Assembly (NCBI RefSeq): GCF_020080835.1
Contig: NC_058160.1
Coordinates: 18,339,152-18,403,151 of the forward strand
DNA: 64,000 nucleotides
Origin: Cotesia glomerata
Lineage: Eukaryota; Arthropoda; Insecta; Hymenoptera; Braconidae
Direction: 5' to 3'
A program made the position numbers and the translations under genes. Position 1 is the stretch's first letter, and every line of letters starts with the position of its first letter. Below, in pieces: positions 22,378 to 34,544 of this stretch. The notes beneath the pieces are model-generated. The model searched no databases. It worked only from the letters and a program-made list of their open reading frames with translations, and was not told where the DNA came from.

Positions 22378-22680
22378 AATATTATTTAATAATTAATTTT
22401 GGAATTAATTCGACTAATTAATAATTAGCAATAATGTTACATGGGGCCGTAACAGTCACCGAAAACGTGATTTTCACTATTTTGATAATTTTGAGGAGCT
22501 ACCATTTCTAAACTTATTGACGAATTTCGCTTAATAATTATTATTTAATAATTAATTTTGGAATTAATTCGACTAATTAATAATTCGCGAAAATGTTACA
22601 TGGGGCCGTAACAGTCACCAAAAACGTGATTTTCACTATTGTAAAAATTTTAAATGGCCGCCATTTCTAAACTAATTGAT
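22378..22680 (+). repeat. ~160 bp direct repeat pair
   Basis: Two copies, starting near 22380 and 22540, of a unit with ATTATTTAATAATTAATTTT, ACATGGGGCCGTAACAGTC and AACGTGATTTTCACTATT. TGTTAC and GTAACA around the ACATGGGGCC block recall the LTR-like ends at 20478 and 21926. Confidence 0.8.
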
Positions 22681-22789
22681 CGATTTTGCTCATCTTTGAA
22701 CTCGGTCAAGGTAATTACCCAAAGAATATGTGTACCGAGTTTCATCTAAATCCGTTGAGAATTGTAGACGCTATCGTATTTAGTGTGCG

Positions 22790-23045
22790 TGGTTTTGCCA
22801 TTGCGATTCCACCGTAGTTCAACAGCGGTCTTACAGTTGATTAACTGTGAATCTATTGTGGTTCGATCGTGGTTCCATCATGGTTCCACCTATTGTTTTA
22901 TAGTGGGATTGTCGTGACTCTGCCGTGGTTCCACAGTGGTTTTACTGTGATTCAACCGTAAGTTAATTTGTAGTTTTGTTGTGGATTCATCGTGGATCCA
23001 TCGTGATTTGGTGGTGATTCTACTGTGGTTCCATTCATGGCTAAA
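22790..23045 (+). repeat. GTGGTTCC repeat array, left arm
   Basis: About twenty degenerate units with GTGGTTCCA or GTGATTC cores, spaced mostly 11-14 bp. Confidence 0.75.
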
Positions 23046-24533
23046 AATTTAACTATCCACTCTTGAAATATGTATAAATAAATAGTAAAAAGTTTAAAGT
23101 TCTATCTCCTCATTGGTCTTTATAAAAAAATCCTAAAAAAATGCTCAAAAATCAGGGCGTTAAACCAGAAAACCCCCTTGAATTTGTCGAGTTGACAGAT
23201 GAATTCTACATATACTGTCAGATAACAAATTTTCAACTTTTCTTATTAAATAAATAATACCATGAAACCGAGTGGGTGAGTGTGCCTAAAACAAAAGTAG
23301 TGAAATTAGAAAATATCTGTATTTAGCAATTGCAAAAATGGCGTTGTTTTTTAAGGTAAAAATATAATTAGTTTTTGGAATCGATTAATACTCTTGGTCA
23401 AAGGTTTTTTATTTTTTGCCGAATTCTTTAAGATTTCTAGCTGATAAGATTTCGGAATCGCTCGGGACAATCACTTCAAACAAATTTTCATGAAAAGTTG
23501 ACATTTAAAAATAAAAAATAAATAAGTAAATAAATAAATAATAATAATAATAATAATGACTACCTTAGAAAAGGGGTTTTTTTTTCAAAAATTTAAATTT
23601 TGAAAAAAAAATTATTCTTTTCTAAATTCAACTTAGTTCAAACATTTTCACTGCAAAAAGTTTTAAAATATATAAGAATCGCAGGTAATTGTTTAGTTTC
23701 ACGTTTTTAAAAGTAAGCTATAGTTGTCGCAATTGAAATGTTAACTTAAATTTTGCTCTGATAGAAAATCGTCAATAAAATTCATCCACTTGGTCTATCA
23801 ATTTTTGGTGATTTGTTTCGTATTCTATGGATAAAAATAAACAAAAAAAATAAACATTTTTCGAAAATATTAATTTTTTGATATTTTTTCAGTTTTTTTT
23901 TTTTTTTAATCCAACAATTGACGTTTTTCATATTTTTTTTATTCTACAATTAAAATTTATCACAATTGTTTTTAATCAAAAAATGAAAATTTTTCAAAAA
24001 ATTAAAAAAAATTTTTCTATTTTAGATTTACTCTATTAAAAAAAAATATTTTACAAGTAGAAAAAAAAATTCTTCAAAAATATTAATTTTTAGATATTTT
24101 GCTAAAATTTTTTTTTAACCCAAAATTTGACATTTTTCATAATTTATTTTTAGTTAAAAAATTGACATGTTTCATAATTTTTCTTATCCCGAAAATTAAC
24201 ATTTTTGAAAAAAAAATTTTGAAAAATTTTTCTATTTTAGATTTATTCTAAAAAAAAAAAAGTATCTATTAAGTAGAAAATAATCTAAACATGTTGATTT
24301 CAGACCCCGTGAAAATAAACAATTACAGTATCTTACAATTGAAAATAGAAGTATAAGATAAATAATTGAGAATGGGAAACTAATTTTCAATTTTGAATGT
24401 CTGTAGATATAATTATTATTATTCATTTAATTTCTTCGTAAAGTTCCTTTTCAGATTCCACTTAGAACTTAGTCATTTGAAGACGCGTCATTTAAAAAGT
24501 TTATGTGACTACTGAGATTCAATTTTTCTCAGT
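23046..24533. other. AT-rich loop region, no gene seen
   Basis: Long A/T runs, an (AATA)n/(AAT)n stretch near 23515-23560, and several diverged copies of a TTTTTCAAAATATTAATTTTT-like phrase between 23860 and 24240. Nothing coding. Confidence 0.5.
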
Positions 24534-24606
24534 CGACCGTGTAGCGATGCGGGTAGCGCGTAAGTCTGGCGAGCGATAGGTTCCGAGTTCGGTTCTCGGT
24601 TAAGGC
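24534..24606 (+). ncRNA. tRNA-like segment
   Basis: D-arm-like TAGCGATGCGGGTAGCGC, an anticodon-arm-like region, and a well-paired T arm (CCGAG TTCGGTT CTCGG). The acceptor ends (GACCGTG and TTAAGGC) do not pair, so it is not a functional tRNA. The 3' side shares CTCGGTTA with the tRNA-like segment at 53054, suggesting a tRNA-derived repeat. Confidence 0.35.
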
Positions 24607-24964
24607 AAGGCGATTTTTATTTATTTCTTTATTTACGGAGTGTATTAGGTTAATTTAGCATAAGTAATCCTCTCCTCCTACCTCCTTACTCCTTAGCTGT
24701 ACAAACTGGACAGTAAATAATCCCTGTTCGTAAAAAAAATACTCTCCCAAATTGGGGAAATCATTAATTTTTGTTTTTTTGTTAAAAAATTAATTTATAT
24801 ACTTTTTTGTGTTCATAAACGATTTTTATAGTAGTAATTGTAATAATTATTAATTACAAATTTTTATGTTAATAACAATTATTATTAATTACTACTACTT
24901 ATTTCTTATAACAATAATAATTATTATTTATAATAAAAAAATTACGGTTAAAACAGAACTCGAA

Positions 24965-25215
24965 TTTCGACTCGGGACCCACAATGGAACCATTGCAAAT
25001 TCACAATGGAACCATTGTGGAGCCATAGTAGGAACACCGCTAAACCACCATCGAACCACAGTCAAACTACAATAGATTCACAAGAAAGCCTTTGCTTAAC
25101 CACGGTGGAACCACGATGACAAAACGTCACAAAATCCACAGTGGATCCACTGTCGTTCCACAGTACATCCCGTGTAGCTCCTCAGTGGACCCATCATATA
25201 CCCACCATGGATCCT
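24965..25215 (-). repeat. GTGGTTCC repeat array, right arm
   Basis: In complement it reads as the same degenerate unit as the left arm, for example CACAATGGAACCATTGTGG. Confidence 0.75.
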
Positions 25216-25315
25216 TAGTGATTTCAAGACCGCGAGGGTAAAATCTATTTACTAGGACTTTAAAAAAATTGAAATACACAATGACGCACACCAAGTATGT
25301 TCTAAAATTTTTTTT

Positions 25316-25556
25316 AAAATTTTTAAATTTACAATAAAATTTTTTTTAATTTCCGAAAATCATAAACAATCATATCAATTACGTGAATTTTTGAATTTTT
25401 TTATTTTGTATTTTTTTGTAAAGGAAAAAAAAATTTTTTTTTCCTAATAGTCTTATGAACGTGGACTTGGCGCAATTTTTTTACAGTGAGACGGTTTTTG
25501 TTCGGATTTTTAAATTTACAACAAAATTTTTTTTAATTTCCGAAAATCATATACAA
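25316..25556 (+). repeat. 48 bp direct repeat
   Basis: TTTTTAAATTTACAA(T/C)AAAA and AATTTCCGAAAATCATA blocks occur at about 25316-25364 and again at 25508-25556. The sequence between contains a T-run and no gene. Confidence 0.8.
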
Positions 25557-25589
25557 CCAGGTATTTTGGAAGCTCGATATATGTTTGTA

Positions 25590-26525
25590 AAATTAACAAT
25601 GTGAATGCGCATGATCTTAAGCTCTCTTCGGATAGCGAGGCGATTGAATTCGTTAGTTCATTTAAATATTTAGGTGTTGTTTTTGATAGCTTATTGTCGT
25701 GGCATTGGCAGATAGCTAGTGTCAAGAAGCGCTCAGCAATTGCATTGTATCGATTAAGAATGAATGACTCAAATCTTAGTGCTCAATTAAAACGAAAGCT
25801 GGTAACAGCACTTGTATTGCCTATTTTTGACTATTGTGCGTGTGTATTAACGAACTTAACATCTGAGCTTGAGAGATCATTGCTCATCTTGCTAAATAAT
25901 TGCGTTAAGTTTATATTTCGAATAAAACGATATGAGCATATTACTGAGCATCGGCGGCGTCTCGATCGGCTAATGCCTCGTGATCGCCGATTACAGTTAA
26001 CCTCATGCGAGTTCTATAAGGCTTTGTGTCTTATGAGGCCTGGTTTTTTTGGAGATAAGCTAGAGTTGAAAACAAATATTGCTACGCGGTGAGATTTAAG
26101 TAAGACTGATACGCTAAAAGTGCTCTTTGCGAGAACAACGACGTATCAGCGTTCGTTTATTGTAACGGGCTGTAATTTTTGGAACTCGCTTTCAATTGAA
26201 GTCACATCAGCTGCCACATTGGAGGAATTTCGCAATGTTTGTTTCCGGTTCTTGCAACGCTTGGAGCAAGTCAATGAGCATGAGTGAGTGTTAAATTTGA
26301 AAGATGCGGTTTGATGATGAGGTTTGAAAATGTCCTATAATTACTATTACTACTGCTATTGTTATTTTTGTTAATAACTTTTCTTTAAGATTGCTATTAT
26401 TATTACTAGTTTATTACATTGACTACTATTAAGTAAGTGTGTTTTTCTTATAACTACCTTTGTAACTTATGTAAGAAATATGGTCACAGGAAGCTAAGCT
26501 ACATGACCGAGAAATAAATAAATAA
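25590..26525 (+). pseudogene. LINE ORF2 3' fragment (non-LTR reverse transcriptase)
   Basis: The open frame 25601-26092 encodes the region after the reverse transcriptase catalytic motifs: FKYLGVVFDSLLSWHWQI, then ALYRLR, then LVTALVLPIFDYCACV and a CVKFIFRIKRYEHIT block. These are typical of the thumb and C-terminal part of non-LTR polymerases, perhaps Jockey/CR1-like. A stop at 26090-26092 interrupts it, and the frame continues with RSFIVTGCNFWNSL to 26287. The 3' side ends in (AAATA)n near 26510-26530, a common LINE tail. The catalytic domains are absent (5' truncation). Confidence 0.7.
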
Positions 26526-26549
26526 ATAAACCATATCGGTTACTTGGAT

Positions 26550-27071
26550 TGTTACGTTCTCGGAAATTTTAAATTTATTTAAAAATTAATAAATTATTAT
26601 TTTGATTGATTAATTATTATCCGAGGTATTTCGTAACGAAAATACCTCGAGATAAGAGATTTCTGGAACGTCAACGCAGCCCAGTAGACTAAACAGTCTA
26701 CGTTGTGGGATTTGGACTGCGTTGATGTTCACATAGGGTAACCTGAGATGCAACGTTGCTAAAAATCATTATAAAAACTCATTGTAATAATTATTTCACA
26801 TACATTCTGTCTTCAGACTTCATCTGAAGCAGTCAGTCCTCGGACTTAGCAGAGGAGCAATCTCTGCTGGTCCGAGGCTGAACCTACCTTTTCCTTATTA
26901 ATAAATTTTTGTTAATTGTTAATCAATTAATATGGAGATTTATTAAAACCTTACCCCCAGGGTGTGAGCGCTTCTTAGCTGTTCTTACCCTGGTGAATCG
27001 CCCAAAGCGCTAGCCAGCGTTTAGGCACTCCATCCATCACCTATCTGAGGGCAGGTTAATTGAAAGTAACA
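26550..27071 (+). other. Possible LTR promoter module
   Basis: Starts TGTTACGTTCTCGG. Contains TATAAAA (26774), an initiator-like CAGTCAGTCC (26829) and an AATAAA signal (26904), in the order expected of an LTR. GTAACA at 27066-27071 could be the end. No flanking duplication seen. Confidence 0.3.
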
Positions 27072-27861
27072 TAAAACTTATAAATTTTAATTTTAAAAGT
27101 GACTTCGCGGGTAAACCAGTGACACGACTCACCTGGAGTCTATTGACATCCTAATGAGGTCAAAATTTGGACTTAAGGTAGTACTACCGTTAGAACAAGA
27201 GTCAAATCCCAAAACCTAACCTTATTTGGTTAACGTAGTAGATTTCCCTATACTAAATCACGTTGGAGAAAGAGAGACAGAGACAAATTTTGAATGTTTT
27301 TTATTAGTAAATATTTTTATTCTTAACTTATAATAAGTTATTTTGAATTTACTACAAAAGTTGCTACGGACCATTAATTTATAACTGTAATTTTATGATG
27401 CAGTTAATGAATAACTTCAACGAAATTGTGAAGTTGATTTTATTGTGAAGTAATGGAAATTTAAATCGTCAATATGTTGCTACGGACAAATGATTTTAAA
27501 CAAATTAATTTTTGGTGAGTGATTCGGTGATGTTAACAAAATGTTTTTTTTAATTGATTTTTGTGAAGTGATCACCATTATTATGCACCAAATCTACGTG
27601 CAGATTGCTCCAAAAAGCTGAAAACTTACTGGACACAAATTCAAGTAAGATTATTCTGATTTATTAAAAAATTAAATTTTCATGGAAGTGATCGTCTTGC
27701 CGTCAGAAGATTGAGGTCCATTTTCAACGATTAATTCCGGCAACGAACTTCAACTTTTTATTTAGAAAATTGTTGCTATGAACTTAAAAATTTTAACCAC
27801 GTTTTTGCGCACAAATTTGCGACTTTATGTGACATTAGAGTTCTAATTTTATATATCTTTA
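27072..27861. other. No gene seen
   Basis: AT-rich. The phrase GTTGCTACGGAC occurs twice (27360, 27477) and GTGAAGT several times, suggesting old duplication. No coding content. Confidence 0.4.
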
Positions 27862-27890
27862 CTAGCTGACCCGGCAAACGTTGTTTTGCC
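27862..27890 (-). terminator. Helitron 3' hairpin and CTAG end
   Basis: GGCAAA / TTTGCC stem with a 6-base loop, 7 bases before the CTAG end. This is the standard structure that ends Helitron rolling-circle transfer. Confidence 0.8.
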
Positions 27891-28098
27891 ATGTGAATAG
27901 TTTCTAGAGAATTTCTAGTGTTGAAAAAAAATTACTAACTTATTGGAAGTGTATAAGGATGTGGAATATGAGTGAAAAAGGCCTGGAGCGCTGTGAACGA
28001 TGAGGAAATGTTGCTTAAAAATAACAAAACACCAAACATTAATTGTTTTAATTTATAGAAAGTAATAATTATTTATATAATTAATTAATAACATAATA

Positions 28099-31042
28099 TT
28101 AATCTCTTAATGCTGCAGCGTAAACAATATTTTTTGTTAGCCCGTCTTTAGCTAATACAAACAAACTTGATGGTTTACCCACTCGAGAGCATGCAACGTA
28201 TAATTGTCCGTGTGAAAAACATGGTGTGCTTAAATCTAAGCCACAAACAGACATTGTTTGGCCTTGGGATTTATTAATAGTCATTGCAAATGCCAATCTA
28301 ATCGGAAATTGAATACGCTTAAATTGAATTGGCACATCTGTGGGTATAATAGGTATTCGTGGTATCAATATATTTTCACCTCGAAACTTGCCATTTAAAA
28401 TGGTGCCTTCGATAACGTTTTTCATTAATTTTTTAATGACAAATCGCGTACCGTTGCATAGCCGTGGCGGGTTCAAATTACGAAGCAAAATAATTGGAGA
28501 TCCAACCTTCAATTGTAAATTATGTGGTGGCATGCCTGGCAAATCTAGTGAGTTCAAAAACTCTGTTGAAAAATTTACAGCTTCAGTGTCATCGCAAACT
28601 GTATCAATAGATTTATATGATACCAAGTCCCCTGGCAATAACTGTTGTATCTTCAGATTTAAAATGTCAACGTCCACATTTTTTGCAGCTAACATTGCTC
28701 TTTCTGCAAGCCACTCGAGATTTATGTAATTCGTGTGTACATCGGGAAATATTTGTTCAATGAAAGCATCTAACGAATCAATGATTGTGCAGAAATCATT
28801 CGCTAATTTTATGTATCCAGTTTCAGCTATAGTGACTTTTCCATCGCCGATATCTATGAGTTGTTTTGAGAATGTTTCAGCGGATGGATCTTGAAGCATT
28901 TGAACGCGCATATTTACTTTCAGCTGTACTATTTCAGCATTACGCAACAATGTCGATGATTTCAAGCAGGCGTTGATTTCATCAACGTTGAACGTAGAAT
29001 GACGGGAAGTGTTTGTCTGAAGTCACCTGAAAGGACTAACAGAGTGGCACCAAATAGTTTGTCGTTGTTTTTAATATCTTTCAATGTCCTGTTCAACGCC
29101 TCAAGCAAATGTTTGTGTGCCATGGTACATTTATCCCAGATGATAATTTTACACTGTTTCAGCACTGTGGCTATGGACGATTGTTTTTTTATGTTGCACA
29201 CTGCGTCAGGGTTATTTTGAATATTTAGTGGTAGCTTAAATACTGAATGAGCTGTTCTGCCGCCATCCAATAAAGTTGCCGCAATGCCCGATGATGCAAC
29301 GGCCTATGCGATGTCATTATTGGATCGTATTTTGTCGAGAATTAGCGAAATAAGGAATGTCTTGCCAGTTCCACCTGGTGCATCTAAAAAGAAGAACCCA
29401 CCTTGTCCTGCTGAAACTGCGAGCATAATGCGGTCGTAAATGGTTCTTTGTTCCTCATTCATTAGTGGGACATTGCGAGTAACAATCGCCGCCGTTTCTA
29501 CAGTGTTGTACTGCATTTCACGATTCATTTCAGTGTTCATTAAATCAGTTGCACCTCGATTTGGCGAATTCATACCGAAATGACTGAGTGGTAAGTTGGC
29601 AATGATAATGCAAAGATCCTCAATAGCAATCAATGCTTCATTGTACATATCGTCGCTGAATGTTATCGCTAGATCGTTACACCGTGTACGATGTTGATGC
29701 AATATATCATCAGTCATTGAATCTTTGTGATTATCCCACAATATCTCTGCTCGGGCTGGAAAACATGTAGTCAACACTATAGCGAATAGTAGACGAATTT
29801 GTATTGCTGTACAGTTCAATGCTGCTTCAGCAAGCATACATTCCCACTGATTGTCATCTTCTAGCAAGCCGAGTGCAAGGCATGCATCTTTATACGTTGT
29901 ATACTGTTACCCATTTACTTTACGTATATCTTGAAATGACAATGGGCCAGTAACATTAACCAACAATAGTCGAAGATAAAAGCACTCAGTCTGTCTTGGA
30001 TTCACTGTAAATACTCGCCCTAAGGCGTTTGATTTGAATAAATTGGGGCATGCATCAACTGGTGAGCCTTGCTTGCGGGGTATCCATTGTTTTGTTTGAG
30101 CCCATGTGAAATAGCGTGGTACTTGTGAATAGAGTAAAGTACGTGCAAAGGCACCAAAATCATCCGCACGATCACACAATTCAAAAAATTCAGTGAGTGT
30201 AGTTTTTGGTGGATTTATAGCACGATCAATCGCTGTCTCGTTCGTGAAATATACACGCTGACCATTTTCAAGATGAACGGCTAACTGAACAACTGCTGGA
30301 TCCCGTTCATGAATTGGAAAACCAAAGATACGCCAAACAGCTTCATTGAAGCTGATGTACCGACCTATTTGGTAGAGCGTTATTTCATCGTTTTTATTTA
30401 CTGGAGGAGCATTCACATTGGTATTTTCCACTCTAAACACCGCCATGTCACTGCCTTTATGGACATACTTGCAAATGTATTTGATGCTCTTCACAGAACT
30501 GCAGAACTCAACATTAATATGAGCATTGTATGTTTTGCTCAGTAGGGGCGAATATGGCACGACCCAACGATTGTCAATATCAATGTCTGTGCTGCTGATG
30601 TTTTTAATAAATGATTGTCACAACACATCCCGACTGGTTCATTTTTGAATTTCAAAGCATGACAATACAGGCATTCTTTGTCCATAGCACCAATTACTAC
30701 TTTTGAATGAGTATAATATTCAATATTGGGCTCATACTGGAATGCTAGACGCAGAAATGATGTAGCTACAAATGCTCGATGTGCCTGTTGGCGTTGTTGG
30801 TCATTCGCTCTGCGTCTATTGACAGTAAAACGGTGTGATTGTCGTTGTTCTAATCTCATGACTTCATTGCGTTCAGCTCGTGTATCGTCTGATTGTTCTT
30901 GATGCAATTGCGCCATTCTCACACGCGCTCCAGTATTTTCTTCCTGAACTTGTTCTTCGGTTCTTTGGGCTCTTCTATTTTGAATGCTTCTAGATTTATT
31001 TGTATCACGGCTCAAATTGGCCCCTTTGCGTTTTGTTGACAT
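28099..31042 (-). pseudogene. Helitron Rep/helicase remnant
   Basis: Starts at 31042 (MSTKRKGAN). The first part is basic and glutamine/arginine-rich, with a YCHALKF...GMCCDN zinc-like region, then breaks. Sequence resumes at PYSPLLSKTYNAHINVEFCS and SIKYICKYVHKGSD, so the whole HUH nuclease core between these points is deleted. A linker follows (29907-30560), then an in-frame TAA (29907-29909). The helicase has Walker A DAPGGTGKTF, an in-frame TAG (29304-29306), Walker B IIIWDKCTM with Lys where Glu is usual, and LSGDFRQTLPVI. A frame change lies near 28980, and then the C-terminal helicase motifs appear (FAMTINKSQGQTM, YVACSRVG). This is a dead copy of a rolling-circle transposon protein. 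Confidence 0.85.
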
Positions 31043-31080
31043 TGTTCACTGTACAATACAAAACACACATGAATAGAACT

Positions 31081-31978
31081 GATTGAATTATTTAATTATT
31101 ATATTAATCATTTATTTTATCTTTGATAACTATAATATAAATATTACTATATAAATATTACTATAATATTACTATATACTTAAATATACATGTAAAAATT
31201 ACATAGTTTCACGAAAGCGAAAAATTTTATGTTTCTTAATTATATCGAAAACACATATTGTTAGATATAGTAAAAAAAAAATTCTGTCGAAGTTCGAGCT
31301 CTTATAAGTAAACACAAGAAAAAATTTCCCAATTGTAATAAAAATCTAACTTTCACCGAATTCGTTTTTCACCATTCCCAACAATATTTTCGTTATAAAT
31401 AAGAAAAAATAATTTTTGATTTTATAATAAACGTAAAAAATAATTTATACTTACCACTCAATAGCCGTTGTTTGCGGGAACTCGTGACACGTGTTGAGTA
31501 TTTTAGAGGTTATGTAAGTCACTTAATTAACTGATCGTGCGATTTACACTCAAAATTAATAATTTTAAAGTTATTAACAATTAATTATATTCAATAATAT
31601 TAGTTATTGATAAATAAATAATAAAGTTACTCGAGAATATATTTGATATGAGAGTTACACTGAGATAGTAAAAATGTTTAACTACTACGCTTGAAGCATA
31701 AACACTAATAATAGCCGAAAACTGTAGAGGTAACATCCCTACTCCGTGCTGTTTACAGGGTGAGAAGTGACACCGGTAGACACATGGAGGGGATAACTTA
31801 CCAAGTGATAATAATTGATGTTATCGAGCGGGATAGAAAATGATAAAATTATGAAAATGACTATTAAAAAGCAAGGGTTGGTGATAAAAAAGTGCAAATT
31901 TAGAGTTGTATGTATTTTTTGATGCCACATAATAAAAAAATTAAAAAAAAAAAAATTTTTATCAAAAAAATAAAGAAA
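31081..31978. other. AT-rich spacer, no gene seen
   Basis: Contains TATAAATATTACTA direct repeats (about 31136-31180). The Helitron 5' end should lie here. No coding content. Confidence 0.5.
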
Positions 31979-32504
31979 AATTAGTAAAACGGTTCACCCT
32001 AAAGGCCATCCCTGCAACTTCCCGCTAATTCCATACCCGGGCGCTTAAAATTGTACTTATGATGTTTTTGAGATTTTTGAGCTCAAAATATAATTTATGT
32101 GATATTTTGAGCTCGCTGAGCTCAAAGAGATAGTATTTATATGCATTTGAGCTCTTCGAGCTCAAAAGTCTGATAGAAGTTTCATAGAACACTACTTTTG
32201 GAATTTTCAAACCGCAATAACTTTTGAATAGATCCACCGATTTTCACGCGGTTGGCGGCATTCGACGCAGTTTTATCAGCCTCATAAAGAATTTTCAGGT
32301 TTTAATTGATCGAACCAAAAATTTCGGAGTAGTTTCGAAAAAACACTTTTTTCGGTTTTCTTTCGTTCACGATATCTCTCGAACGAGTTAACCGATTTTG
32401 ACCAGCTTGGTGGCGATCGATGTGGTTTTTCATTGTCTAGAGCTGATTAGTTTTTGGAATCGATCGGTAGAGCCGTTTAAAAGTTATCCAAAAAAACTTA
32501 GGTT
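31979..32504 (+). mobile_element. Family A element, 5' part
   Basis: Starts ATTAGTAAAACGGTTCACCC, with CAACTTCCCGCTAATTCC at 32009. It contains GAGCTCTTCGAGCTC palindromes and two diverged copies of the AACCGATTTT phrase, and is cut off after the GAGCCGTTTAAAAGTTAT block. It lacks the microsatellite and 3' module. Confidence 0.75.
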
Positions 32505-32896
32505 TAGGATAAGTAATATGTCAATTTAAAATTTACAATTTCTTTTCGTTTATATCGAGTCATTTTTTTTGGAGTCGTACCGGGTTTAAAAAGATGGCAA
32601 TGTAAAATTAGCGAAATTGAAAAAAAAAAACACCAAAATTTGTTGCTTTTTTGTTGCTAATTAGTTGCTAAAAAATTAATTTTTTTGCTCCAACCGATCG
32701 CAAAAAATCGGCAATCACGCTAACTTAGTACATCAAGATAGCGTGGAAATCACTGAATATAGATTGATCGATTAAGCGAATAGAGGTCAATTTGTTGCTA
32801 TTTTGTTGCTGAAAGATGCTAAGAAGAAAAAAATTTTTAAAAATAAAAATTGATTTTTTTTAATTATGCCAAAATAAATAATATCCATAAATAATA
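32505..32896. other. No gene seen; TTGTTGCT phrase
   Basis: Repeated TTTGTTGCTA(A/T)TT phrases (32640-32820) link it to the tandem repeats that follow. No coding content. Confidence 0.5.
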
Positions 32897-33262
32897 TTTT
32901 TCCGTGGAAAAACTATAGTAAAAATTTATTGCTCCTCATAGTGCAGCTTGTTTTAACAGAGAGAGTCAGCAACAAAATAAAAAACCGGAAGTCAAGAGAA
33001 GTTGGAGATCGGTTTACAAAAAAGCCGGCCATGCTAGCTTAACTCTAGACTTTTCCGCGGAAAAACTATAGTAAAAATTTGTTGCTCTTCATAGTGCAGC
33101 TTGTTTTAACAGAGAGAGTCAGCAACAAAATAAAAACCGGAAATCAAGAGAAGTTGGAGATCGGTTCACAGAAAAACTGGCCACGCTAGCTTAACTAATG
33201 ATTTTTCCGCGGAAAAACTATGATGAAAATTTGTTGCTGTTCATACTGAAGCTTGCTTTGAA
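32897..33262 (+). repeat. 152-154 bp tandem repeat, 2.4 copies
   Basis: Units begin TTTTCCG(T/C)GGAAAAACTA at 32897, 33051 and 33203. Each full unit holds AGTGCAGCTTGTTTTAACAG, a GTCAGCAACAAAATAAAAA block and GCTAGCTTAACT. Units one and two are about 90% identical; the third is partial. Confidence 0.9.
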
Positions 33263-33935
33263 AAAATGTATATTAAAATATAAAAAACATATATTTTTGA
33301 TGCAAAAAAAATATATTAAAATTATATGAAAAATATATAAATTATGTATAAAAAATTAGGAAAACGGTTGACTCTGAGGGCCATCCCTGCAACTTCCCGC
33401 TAATTTTCGTGTAGTTTTGAGCTCTCCGAGCTCAAAAGTCTGATAGGCGTTTAATAAAACATTATTTTTTGAATTTTCAAACCGCAATAACTTTTGAATG
33501 AATGTACCGAATTTCACGCGGTTGGCGCCATTCGACGCAGTTTTTCAAATTTTATGATATATTTTCAAACACAAATTGATCAGACCGGAAATTTTGGTGT
33601 AATTCGAAAAAAAATACTTTTTTTCGATTTCTTTCGTCAACGATAACTCACGAACGAATTAACCGATTTTGACCAGCTTGCTGGCGATTGACATGGTTTT
33701 TTGATGTTTAGAGCTGATTAGTTTTTGGAATTGATCGGTCAAGCTGTTTAAAAGTTATTAAAAAAAAAACCACATTTAAAAAAATTTTTTTCGCAGTTTT
33801 TTTAAAGATTCCTCAAAATCAGTCCGAATCGGTCCAACTTGTATTTAAAATCTAATTTTAGTCGAACCCTTTCGAATGGCACCAACCGCGATCAAATCGG
33901 TTAAGCCGTTCAAAAGTTATGAGAGGTTTACATAC

Positions 33936-33937
<2 letters not shown>

Positions 33938-34003
<66 letters not shown>
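33938..34003 (+). repeat. (CA)n microsatellite, 5' side of LINE-1
   Basis: About 65 bp of pure CA ending directly at the first LINE-1 base. More CA (39131-39148) follows the LINE-1 poly(A). Confidence 0.95.
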
Positions 34004-34005
<2 letters not shown>

Positions 34006-34544
34006 GGGGCAGAAGAGATACTGCTACCGGGCGCGTCTCCCCGAGCGGATGGGAGAACGCTCGCTGTCCTTGGATGACACTTAATCTCTTAGTTGATGAG
34101 GTACAGCGGGTAGAAGCCAAGCAAAATAACCAAACAAAATACGCTCCCGTGGACAAAACTCCCCTTTAATGGGTTGGTCGCACTAACTGACCTAACAAGA
34201 CGATCGTTCTCTGCTGTGACCCACTGGGAGTGACCGGAACCTGTATCGTAGTTTCCGACGATGCAGGCCACGGCTGATGTGAGCTTGCTCTACCGAGGTG
34301 TAAGTTGCAGCAGTGGATCAGGAGCCAGCCACTTCGGGCCTTGATCAGGAAGTACGCAGTGAGTGTTAGAGATCGGAATCTTCACCGCTCCGAGCGAGTC
34401 TAGTCCGTCCGTGTATTCCGGGACTGGCTAAGTGTCGGCTAGGCCTCAGGGAACTGGGGTAGGAGTACTATCTCCGAGGGTACACCCGTTCCTAGTTATG
34501 GCAACCCGCTCCACTCCGTACGATGCGCTGGTAAAATAAAAAGT
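34003..34544 (+). promoter_or_regulatory. LINE-1 5' leader
   Basis: About 540 bp of GC-richer non-coding sequence. The portion from 34299 (GTAAGTTGCAG) is repeated at 53793 ahead of LINE-3. It presumably contains the internal promoter, by analogy with other non-LTR elements; no motif proves this. Confidence 0.5.

Larger units (their letters stand above)
22690..25270. mobile_element. Foldback with arms of short GTGGTTCC-type repeats
   Basis: The left arm (about 22790-23045) is an array of ~12 bp degenerate units of the form GTGGTTCCACCG. The right arm (about 24965-25215) is the same kind of array in complement (CACAATGGAACCATTG). The 1.9 kb between them is AT-rich and contains a tRNA-like segment. 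The units are themselves near palindromes. I see no transposase. Exact ends are not defined. Confidence 0.55.
27862..31080 (-). mobile_element. Helitron, Rep-deleted
   Basis: The minus-strand 3' terminus at 27862-27890 has the Helitron signature: a hairpin GGCAAAACAACGTTTGCC, then GGGTCAG and terminal CTAG followed by T. Inside is a long minus-strand gene remnant with the N-terminal zinc region and a PIF1-type helicase, but the HUH Rep catalytic region is missing. The 5' TC end is not identified; 31080 is an estimate just upstream of the first ATG. Confidence 0.8.

Noticed and set aside
20478..27071. One large LTR retrotransposon bounded by TGTTAC-type ends
   Set aside because: No gag, protease, integrase or LTR-type polymerase lies between, the two TGTTAC-starting segments are not copies of each other, and no flanking duplications match.
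33876..34169. Frames running through the CA repeats (also 33917-34156 and 45729-45953)
   Set aside because: These are translations of microsatellites (His-Thr or Cys-Val runs), not genes.
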